Source: Lepidurus packardi (taxonomy: Eukaryota; Arthropoda; Branchiopoda; Notostraca; Triopsidae). Taken from it: 64,000 nt of DNA. Shown piece by piece: positions 11,173-20,700 of this stretch. The notes under the pieces are model-generated. The model was given only the letters and a program-made list of their open reading frames with translations, did no database searches and had not been told where the DNA came from. The position numbers and the translations under genes were made by a program. Each line of letters begins with the position of its first letter. Position 1 is the first letter of the stretch. The stretch spans positions 501,001-565,000 of the forward strand of contig JAKZAN010000006.1 of NCBI GenBank assembly GCA_023053545.1, given 5' to 3'.

Positions 11173-12575
11173 GGGCTTAACACAACAGCAGTCGCTGCTA
11201 TCTAATAATTATACATTAGTTATGGTACAAATTAAAGAAGAATGTGAATACAACTTTGCTTTGATGGTTTTATTATAAACTTCAGACCTTTTTAGCCACT
11301 ATGCTGGTGTTTTGCCTTGCGTAGGCCAATCAACAGCCGTAGGACCCATAACAAACGCTTACGCCATCTAGGGCACGCTTTTAGAACGCATTAATGGCGG
11401 CAGTTTTCAAAAATCCCGCTTTTCCAACGGAAATCCTTGAGACAGTTACATTTCATAAAGCAATAAATTAACTTTAGGTAACTTTAGGTAGTAAGTAAGT
11501 CCCTCAAGATGTAAGGTAAGTTTCCTAGCTTCGAACTCGATGTAAACAGTAAGTATTTATAGAAAGAGGTATAAATGCAGCGGCAGCTGCTGGAACACGT
11601 GCTGAGTTTGGACTTTTTTGTGTGAAAATCCAGCTACCCCTATAGCTATAGGGTGTAGGGTCCACTATATTATACTGAAGCTAAACGTTTTTAAAATGCT
11701 ACTTACTATTTACTAAATACTATGACATGTTCGCTAAATAGGTGTGTAAATACAAAGGGACAATTTGGGATAGTCGTTTGTTAGAAAATGTATAATTTCA
11801 TGTGATACAGACACCTGCCGGTAGAGATATACAAGCAAACCCCCTATATATAAACTTAAACACAACAGCTGCAGTCGGCTCGTGCTCATCATCCGGAAAT
11901 CGATGCGCACCCAGGGGGGGTAGGGGATGGGAGGAGAGAGGTCGTCGTATTACAATGACCTGCGTCACTCTCTTGCACCCGCCGACGCCAACTGAACACG
12001 TAGTTCATTTGGTGCAGTGTAGTTAGACTGCCCAGTCTCGTTCTTTTTCGAAAATTCTTACGTTTGTTAACGTCATAGCCTCGGATTGAAACTAAGAAAG
12101 CTTCCAAACATGAAGTAAATATATTTTTTGATATCTTCACCTCGACGCTTTTCGGCACAATTTATTATTCTTATTGCTAACATATTCGGACAGAGTGATT
12201 TGGACAGTATTGATTATTCAGCACCTTTACTTTCCGCGCAAGTCTAGCTTTATTGACCCATGTTGTAGTTTACGCACAAGCTAATATGTAGCAAATTTAG
12301 TTTGTAAACAAAATGAGATAATTAATAAAAAATCTTCACCAAATCTTGAAAAAGTGTTAAAGAACATAGCGTTAAAATAATTGAATGATATGCGCATTTA
12401 TTTGTTTATATATATTAATTAAAATATTAATATTAAAAGTTTGGTTAATTTAATTTAACACAAACATTATTAAGTTAGTAATTATTGTGTAAAAATAAAT
12501 AAAAGTTTATATTCTTTCTCTAGGATATTCTTCTAGATGGGCTTACGTGGTCCATCATGAAATGTATCGATTTCT

Positions 12576-12604
12576 CGTATCGATACCTCTATGGTATCGA
12601 TACG
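12576..12604. promoter_or_regulatory. Inverted pair of DRE-type TATCGATA sites
   Basis: CGTATCGATACC and GGTATCGATACG are perfect inverted copies separated by 5 bp (TCTAT). Each holds the octamer TATCGATA, which in flies is the DRE element bound by DREF in promoters of growth and replication genes. No start codon lies close by, so a regulatory role here is inference. Confidence 0.4.
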
Positions 12605-14024
12605 GAAGTCCATGCATTCGTTCGATAGCTTGCCCGGGGGGCATTCCCTAATCCTGAAACTACGATCTTCAGGGATTTGTAACCCTACAAACTACAAAAG
12701 TAGGGTTAAAGGAACCCGGAGCTTGGCCAGGATGAACGTTTTGCGAACAGTGAACGTTTAATGTCGATTTAATTATTGTACACGGTTATAATCATGTGAA
12801 GCTGCAAAGGGGCGGGACCATTGTGCAACAATCCGGAAAATGTTACTAGTGCATGTAAAGCAAATTGATAAGCATGACATCTTTTCTTTTGTGGAGTTTA
12901 TTATTTTGAAGTATTCGTTCAGGGTTAAAATGATTTGATCAGTACGTTCTTTCTAAAAGTCGTGCATATGAGTCAATCTAGTCAATGCACACGCTGGCGA
13001 GGAGTTTTATATCTGCAGCTATATGTAGCAGGATAATTCCCTCACCAGCTAAATGCTCGCCCGTGGGTCTCTTCGTTTGTGCCATTTGTAATTGTTAATG
13101 TAAAAGAAAGAAGATCACTCGCCATATTTCATTGTACCGAGATCTCATGTTCATACTTTCCTTCACATCCCTTCATTAAACTCAACACACTGTAATTTAT
13201 TTAAATTATAGCCTCTCAAGTTTTTAATGGCTCCCGACCTTTCACCACAATAGTCAAATTAACAACCACAATTCCAATTTGTTATGTTCCAGATACAGAA
13301 CGTCAATACAAAACCTGGATTTTTTAAGTTTAAAGAAAGAGCAGAGTGAGCAAGATGGTACGAGTAATTTCTCGGGTAGTATAACAGAATTAGAATGAAT
13401 TTAAAACCAAATTGGAGTGCGAAATGCGTGCCAAGAGAAAGTGTCTAACGTCTGACATTCCAGTCTGGCGACGCACACTTCTTCCAGAAACAAACCTGCG
13501 TTGAATTAATATCAGTTTACGACCAATTTTTTAACGCAATCTGGAGTTTCCAAGAATCTAATTAAGTAGATCATCTAGGACAAAATTTGAAGGATTTAAT
13601 GACTTCAAGGACTAAAAGAAAGGTTTGTTTATGAAAAGCTAGGTGCGGGCAAGGCGTGCAACTTAAAGGGCGCGGATAGCGCCCTTACAACGTGGTAATA
13701 GTAAACATCCGGTTGTTGAGATTGACCGCAACTAAACCGATTTAGAAACCAAAGTATACCATTACCAGCACAGGTTGAAGGATTTATAGGATCGTGGGAT
13801 ATATGATCGTGGACTGAATATGTTAGAAAGAAAAGAATAAGAAAGTCTTTTGGTGAGTGGTTGGTATTCCTAGAAGAGTTTGGCCATAGCCTGAGGCAAG
13901 GGCATGGTTCAGACCTTGTGCTCCAATTCCCGTCATTTTCCTTTTCCATTAGACCATTTTTTTTTGGCGATAAACGCCTACTAACTGCCCAAAACTCCCG
14001 TAGACAACCTTCTTTCCCTCAAAC

Positions 14025-14061
14025 TATAAAACGAACGCAATTTCCAGTGAGAGTCATCAGT
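14025..14061 (+). promoter_or_regulatory. Core promoter of the cuticle gene (TATA + Inr)
   Basis: TATAAAA at 14025-14031 is followed by the arthropod initiator TCAGT at 14057-14061. The spacing of about 34 nt from the TATA box to the initiator A is normal, and the start codon is 37 nt further on. TATA-containing promoters are typical of abundantly expressed cuticle genes. Confidence 0.75.
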
Positions 14062-14095
14062 TCTTCTTCGACTGTCAAAACAACTCCAATCTACC

Positions 14096-15232
14096 ATGAA
14101 GGTAAAACAATTCCTAGTTCCAATTCCTAGTTTCGAATTAACAGTTTTAAATATTTTTGAAAAGGTTACTAATCCAAATTGTTTGTTATTGTTTAGTTTT
14201 TCATTATCGCTTCTTTGCTGGCGATGGCCGCGGCCATTCCGGCTGACGGTTACGACCAACCCGCCTATCCTTCTCAACCCGATTACCCAGCTCAACCAAC
14301 CTACCCGCAACCCGCCTACCCTCAAGAAACTTATTCTCCCAAGCCGGCGTACCCTCGTCAGGAAGAAACCTACCCAAGCCCACCAACCTACCCCCGACCG
14401 GCTTATCCTCAAGAAAGTTACACTCCCAAACCGGCTTACCCACGCCAAGAAGAAACTTATACCAGCAAGCCAGCCTATCCGCAACCCGCCTACCCGCAAC
14501 CGACGGGCGCTTACGACAGTAAGCCTGCCTACCCGCAAGAAGGTTACAAACCCGCCGAGAAAGCTTACGACTATGTAAATATATTTGCTTTGCTAAGAGT
14601 ATGAAGGAAATAATAGTTATAATTTGTAATGACTTACTTAGCCCGCTCAGCCCTACAGCTTCGAGTATGAGGTAGAAGACAAGCCTTCTTATAACCACTT
14701 CGAACATTCCCAGTCCAGCGATGGTAAAGTAGTTTCTGGAGTTTACAAAGTAGATTTGCCCGATGGACGCAAACAAATCGTCTCCTACAAAGATGAAGGC
14801 TACGGCTTCGTTGCTGACGTGAAATACGAAGGGGAAGCTACCTACCCCGAATACCAGAAGCCAACTTACCCCGCCAAGACCTACGATACCCCTGCGTACC
14901 CTGCCAAGACCTACGATACCCCTGCTTACCCCGCCAAGACCTACGATACCCCTGCTTACCCTGCCAAGACCTATGATACCCCTGCATACCCCACCAAGAC
15001 CTACGATACCCCTGCGTACCCCGCCAAGACCTACGATACCCCTGCGTACCCCGCCAAGACCTACGATACCCCTGCTTACGCAACAAATGTATACACCAAC
15101 CCTGCTCCTGTTTACCCTACCAAGGAATACAAAGCCCCTTCCTACCCTGCACCCGCTGCCCCTGCTTATCCTAGCAAAGGGTACGAAGCCTCTTCCTACC
15201 CGGCACCCGCCCCTGCCCAACCCCAATATTAA
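14096..15232 (+). CDS. Rebers-Riddiford cuticle protein with YPAKTYDTPA repeats
   Basis: This is a secreted structural protein of the chitinous exoskeleton. Exons 14096-14101, 14197-14574 and 14642-15232 give 324 aa. Exon 1 encodes only Met-Lys; the intron splits the signal peptide MKFFIIASLLAMAAA, a hallmark of arthropod cuticle genes. A Tyr/Pro-rich arm follows (AYPQ, TYPS, KPAYPRQEETY). Next is the chitin-binding R&R domain (about residues 131-195) with PYSFEYEVEDKPSYNHFEHSQ, SGVYKVDLPDGRKQIVSYK and GYGFVADVKYEG. The C-terminal arm has seven YPAKTYDTPA units encoded by a 30-bp minisatellite (14867-15076). The same frame continues past the TAA for ten more cuticle-like codons to a second stop. 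A long antisense ORF over this gene is a codon-composition shadow. Confidence 0.93.
14867..15076 (+). repeat. 30-bp coding minisatellite, seven units
   Basis: Seven near-identical 30-bp units encode YPAKTYDTPA; one unit has Thr for Ala (YPTKTYDTPA). Differences are nearly all at third positions, so the peptide repeat is held under selection or recently homogenised. Copy number is likely to vary between individuals. Confidence 0.95.
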
Positions 15233-15632
15233 CCAGCCCCAGCTGTTTACCCCAAGCAGTACTAAATCGTCCTCTAAATTCTATTCGATTTATTATATTT
15301 TAAGATAGAGATTCCAATTTGTATACCACATATTATAGATCAAAATACAATTTCCTTTCCAATAACCACGCGCCTTCAAGTTTTTCTTGTTTGGAAGCAA
15401 AAAGGCTACGGTTAGCAAGCCCTAAGCACAACTAAGCCACGCCTCCAAGGCAAACCTACTGCCTTACCTTTTCGATTCATGAAGCGCCACGCAATTTGGA
15501 ACTCCCTCAAACCCCGGTCTGATGAAAACATTCGATTCATTGCTTCATTTACGTAACTTCAAAGTTTGAAATCCTTAAGACTTGTTCCAACTTGGAAGCT
15601 TGACATTTAACATACCTTAAATAGCGACTACA
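15233..15632. other. Intergenic stretch cuticle gene-DERL1
   Basis: It contains the cuticle 3' UTR, with an in-frame cuticle-like extension of ten codons immediately after the stop, and the DERL1 upstream region. No TATA box or RNA gene is evident. Confidence 0.5.
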
Positions 15633-17580
15633 ATGAGTGAAATTACGGATTGGATCAAAAGTTTACCTTTGTTTACCAGATATTGGTTCGGTCTGACCGT
15701 TCTATTTACATTGTTGGGACGGTTTGGAATAATTAACCCTTATTACCTTGTTCTCCTCTACGAACCTTTCATTCATCAATTCCAAGTAAGCTCTAAATAT
15801 ACGTATAATTCCCTTAGAAAATTATTTGATTTACTTCCTAAAAACGGTCATTTTGACTTTTTCTTTTCAATATTTGGATTTTTTGATCGTTTCAGATATG
15901 GAGACCAATCACAGCCTTGTTTTACTATCCCTTAACGCCTGCTACAGGGTTCCACTTCTTAGTAAACCTCTATTTCCTGTACAGTTATTCCCTACGCCTT
16001 GAAACGGGTAAAAAATTTTAAAAAATAAATAAAATTAAAATCGAATGTTGAGAATTTAAATCGGAATTTCTTTCATTTTCAGGAATTTTTACTGGAAAAC
16101 CAGCAGACTATTTCTTTATGCTTCTCTTCAACTGGCTCTCATGTGTACTCATTGGACTTTTCACCAACATGCCAGTAAGAACATTCAAATCAAGAAATCA
16201 AATCCTTAGAAAGGGGAAATTAAAGTTAATTTTTTTTGTAGGTTCTCATGGATCCTATGGTGCTTAGCGTGCTTTATATCTGGTGTATGCTCAACAAAGA
16301 CGTTATTGTGAATTTCTGGTTTGGAACGCAGTTTAAGGCCATGTACTTGCCTTGGGTACTTTTGGCCTTCAACGTCGTTATTTCTGGCGGGTAAGATCAA
16401 TTTTCAAATCCATTTCGTTTATACCTTCCAGAATTATTCCCAAATCTTAAAATGAATTAAGATTCATTCAGAAATGTTTAGAAAATATTTGAAAACATTT
16501 CAAAATATTTCTTTTACCTAAACCTCATAACCGGACTTGGGCGACAAGTCCGGTTATAATGTTTACATTTCCTTCGGTGACTATGAAAGACCGGAGACCT
16601 GAGCAGAGCAAACCGGAGTTGAGCTACAAGTCCGGTCAGAAGGTTTAGCTTCAATTCGATAAGTGCTCTGGAAGTGTTCCAAGTGTTTTGTTTCTTTCGG
16701 AGGATATCATCTTTTTATTTTATTCGTTTTTTTTCCTGGTTATATTTTCATAATATTTCTAAATATTTCTAAATGTTTAGAAAATATTTCAAAATATTTA
16801 GAAAATTAATGAAAGACCGGAGACCTAAGCAAACCGGAGTTGAGCTACAAGTCCGGTCAGAAGGTTAGTTTCAATTCGATAAGTGCTCCTGAAGTGTTCC
16901 AAGTGTTTTGTTTTTTTTCGGAGGGAAATCATCTTTTTATTTTATTCGTTATTTTTCCTTGTTATATTTCCATAATATTTCTAAATATTTAGAAAATATT
17001 TCTAAATATTTAGAAAATATTTCTAAATATTTAGAAAATATTGCAAAATATTTAGAAACTATTTCAAAATATTTAGAAAATACTTCAAAATATTTAGAAA
17101 ATATTTCAAAATATTTAGAAAATTATTTCAAAATATTTAGAAAATTATTTAAAAAATAAGGAATTCCTTGTAAAAATAAGAAGTGGATTCTAGGATTAAG
17201 AAATGAATGAAATAACATTAAGGAATTAATTCTGGAATTATTTTATGGCGTATAGGGGCCTCAAGGAATTGATCGGAATTTTCGTGGGTCACTTATACTT
17301 TTATCTCATGATCCAGTACCCTCAAGAGTACGGCGGCCCGTCATTGCTTACTACTCCCAGCTTCTTGTAAGGAAAAATAACTAAAAATGACTTGTAGGTT
17401 TAAATAATAAAAAAAATACGCAATTTTCTGTATAGATATTCCTATTTTCCGAACCAACGCGGAGCAGTACATGGGTTTGGCCAACCCACGCAAGGCAGGC
17501 CTGCTGCTGCGCAACCCAATCAGCCTCCTGCTGGACCTCGGCGGTATGATTGGGGTCAAGGTCATCGTTTAATTGACTAG
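15633..17580 (+). CDS. DERL1: Derlin-1
   Basis: Derlins are rhomboid pseudoproteases of the ER membrane that help retrotranslocate misfolded proteins for ERAD. Six exons join in frame: 15633-15785, 15896-16007, 16083-16174, 16242-16390, 17256-17366 and 17436-17580. They give 253 aa (human 251). Exon 1 starts MSEITDWIKSLPLFTRYWF, against human MSDIGDWFRSIPAITRYWF. Later come WRPITALFYYPLTPATGFHF (the derlin WR motif), FWFGTQFKAMYLPWVL and a C-terminus of YDWGQGHRLID resembling the SHP box (HNWGQGFRLGD) that binds p97/VCP. The absence of catalytic rhomboid Ser/His is expected. Intron 4 (16391-17255) is unusually long and made of repeats. The stop lies 184 bp from the stop of convergent POLG. 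Confidence 0.95.
16527..16557. repeat. 12-bp hairpin in DERL1 intron 4
   Basis: ATAACCGGACTT (16527-16538) and AAGTCCGGTTAT (16546-16557) are perfect inverted copies with a 7-nt loop. It shares the 13-mer GCGACAAGTCCGG with the TEX261 intron near 1082, so it may belong to a dispersed family. Confidence 0.8.
16582..17155. repeat. Duplicated block plus 20-bp minisatellite in DERL1 intron 4
   Basis: A block beginning ATGAAAGACCGGAGACCT at about 16582 recurs at about 16808 with the same following text (ACCGGAGTTGAGCTACAAGTCCGGTC, then TTCAATTCGATAAGTGCTC). It therefore forms a direct repeat with a period near 225 bp. The second copy runs into an AT-rich array of TAAATATTTAGAAAATATT units to about 17155. 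Confidence 0.85.
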
Positions 17581-17763
17581 TATTGCCTGATTTTGTGAGA
17601 ACAGTTCTGGAGCGAAAATGTTATGTCTGTTTGTTTGTTTTGTTTCTTCACTTTTGTGTCTGCGAAACTATGAAACTGTTTTGTCACAAGAAAAACGCCC
17701 TGATAACAGAAATAGAATTTCTATTAAGACTTGGAGGATCGTTGAGATTCTGACTTTCTCGAG
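17581..17763. terminator. Convergent 3' ends of DERL1 and POLG
   Basis: The DERL1 and POLG stop codons are 183 bp apart and face each other. The span therefore holds both polyadenylation regions. No canonical AATAAA is obvious on the plus strand. Confidence 0.5.
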
Positions 17764-20700
17764 TCATCTCTTTAAGGTACCGCCTGTTTTAGTGATGATT
17801 TCATGGATGTCTAAAGCTTCTCCAAAAGGGATTCCGTACCCTTGACTTAACCCTTGAGGGTTGGAGGGAGTCTTGCAGTCCATATTGACTTCCTTGCGCA
17901 GAATTGTATCAATATCTACTGAACTGAAAAAAGCTACCGACTTTTTTAAAAAGAATAATTTAAGAAAATTAGCTTAGGGATTTTTTTTATATTTTTTTTT
18001 TTACTTGTGGGAGGTCATTCATGCCTAATTGGTAGGCAAACATGGCTCGCGTCCATACGTTCGTGATCTGTAACGCTAATGCAGCTCTGTATCGATCTTC
18101 ACTTTGAACTAAATACCGAACCTAAAAAAGCGAACAAATTTGTTCAAATTTCAGTTATAATTGAATAACTGCACATAATCGAATACAATATCGATTTCAA
18201 TTATACTAGATTCTAAGAATCGAATCAATATTTAGTACTAGATAATAGAGTAAAGATATATAAAGGTATCATCCCGGTGTGAAAGTCTTTTACCGAGGAA
18301 TAGATCGAAAAGGAGTAGCCAAACTGCCGATTGGCCGTTAAGACACAGATTGGTATCGTTTGTCAGACACATCGATAAACAGATCAAGTGTGAATACTTA
18401 ATATGGCCCATAAAGAAGGGGCTGCATGTTCCCTCTATACACAGTATATCTTTACTCTAAGAGTAGTTATGAAAGTATTCATATGAATTACTATTGGTAG
18501 TATGCACACAATCTAATACAATCGATTTCAGTTATAGTAGATTCAAAGAATCGAGTTAATCCAGTCATGAATCGAGTACTAGATGATGCTATTGATATCG
18601 ATTAGTGTTTATAATACCGATATCGCTTTATGATAACCATGATAATTGATTCTAATATATAATTCAATATTTCAAATAAAGTTTTGGAATGGAAACGTAT
18701 AGTACCTCGTCATGAATACTGATGCAAAATCGACCTGATACCTTATAGGTATCGAACAGATGGCGCATAGCTACCAGCATGAGATGCAGATAATCCACTG
18801 CAGAACTTTGGACCACCCAATTAATCCGACTAGTCATAAACTATATAATAAATGGATGTTTAAAATTTCGAATATTGAAATTCCGAGCAGTTATTATGTT
18901 ATTTAAGACCTCTTTGCCACAGTAAGAAGGTTCTAAGGCTCGACTGATGCGACAACCAAGTACTGGTGTGACTGGTTCATTTTGTTGCGCTATTTCTTCC
19001 AGTTTGTTGAACATGGGAGATTCGGTGCCTCCCACCCATAATCTTCGTTGCGTGAGTTGATCCGCTGGAAGACGATTCAGATTTAACGCCTGTTCAGCTT
19101 CCCAATCACCCTTAAACAATAAACAAACAACAACAATTACAATACATAACAGTAATCGTAATAATTGATACATAACAATCGTAATAATTAATAATTAATT
19201 AATCGTAATAATAAGTAATTGATACATAACAATCGTAATAATAAGTAATTGATACATAACAATCGTAATAATAAGTAATTGATACATGACAATCGTAATA
19301 ATTGATACATAACAATAATCGTAATAATAAAAATAAAATACAGAATTGTCTTTGTAGTTTCAATTACTTGTCTGGCTTTCCGTCTGATTTTGCTACGGAT
19401 TTCGGTTAAATCCGAATAGGCTATTAAGGCTTCTGGCTCTTCTCCTGCAGCACGAACTAGTTGTTTCCCTGCTTCGTTTAATTCGAGCATTGAAATACCC
19501 TAATTCATTCAAAAACATACATATTAAGAGATTTAGGAAGGAAGATCATGATTTTTTGTTTGTTTTCTCTTTACTTTGGTGGCAGCGTACATCTGCTTAG
19601 CTTTGTCTAAAGCTTCAGCTTCGGTTAACCGATGATTGAATTGCATGAGAAGAGTCTTGGCAAACTTTTCACCAGCACCGTAAATTCGACCATAATTGAG
19701 CACTTTGGCTTGATCTCGACTAATATCAACCGTCGCGGCAGTTCTACTATGCATATCTGTCCCTGCGCTTTTCTTGCCCTGCACGAAACAATAATGAACA
19801 TGACTAATTGAACCCTCAATGGATACTTCATGATTAAAACTGAAAAAATTCAATTTGACTGTCGAGCTTTTGTTTTACCTGTAAAGTCATCCATCCAAAA
19901 GCAGTTGATCCATGTTCTCCCGCAAAATGGGCGTCTCCAATGACGGCAGCAATCCACAACTCCTGAGAATCTACATCAGCACCTACGAAGTGATAGCCGG
20001 GCGGGGCTTGGATCATCGCTTTCAACTCGGATCCCAACCGATCCGCATAAGCATTAGAAGCCGTCATCCACGTGGCCTCTACTGCCCTTCTGGTTAAAGT
20101 ACCAGCAATAACCACCTAAAACCGACACAATTATCCCTGTAAACCTCAATCTCTCTTCTCAAGTCTTCAAATTTCAAATCGCCTCAAATCTTCCTGAAAA
20201 CTTTCTCGGGCCTTACCTGAGGGATAATGGCGCCGTACTTTTCATGTGAATTGAAAGCAGGACTCTGCGTAACATTCGCAGGAAGCTCATTAGGGTGGAG
20301 CCAAATCGTCATTTGCGAAAAAATACGATCCCGTGCGTTTCGCCAATACGAAAGCATTTTGCTCAACTTTAAAATGTAGTTGGCAATGGGACCAGAGGAA
20401 CTACTCAACGTCCCGTCTTCGATTTTACCCTGGTAATCCTTTGCTAAAGGGTTCCCCACATTATACTGCACCCCTCCCTATACTCCAAACGAAAACAACG
20501 TAAAATGAGATCGAACATAACGAACATAACATAACATAAACAACATGACATATCATAACATAACATAAACAAATGACATAAATACAAACAACATAAGATA
20601 AACATAACGTAGTATGACATTACACGACATAAGGAGACACGTCGCGACATAACACAACATGGTGACATAAGAAAATAAAAAAGTAAAAATAAAAAGCATA

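Larger units (their letters stand above)
11173..14095. other. Gene-free stretch ENTR1-cuticle gene
   Basis: I see no coding exon here in either strand; short ORFs lack family resemblance and splice-site support. It contains a GCCATCTAG motif near 11362, a TATATATAA at about 11846 and the paired TATCGATA inverted repeat at 12576-12604. The end of the stretch (from about 13950) is the cuticle gene promoter. Confidence 0.55.

Noticed and set aside
14204..15226. 340-codon minus-strand ORF over the cuticle gene
   Set aside because: It is a mirror of TAY/CCN codons in the real gene, spans its intron, and has a low-complexity GLGGVRRGIV repeat with no family match.
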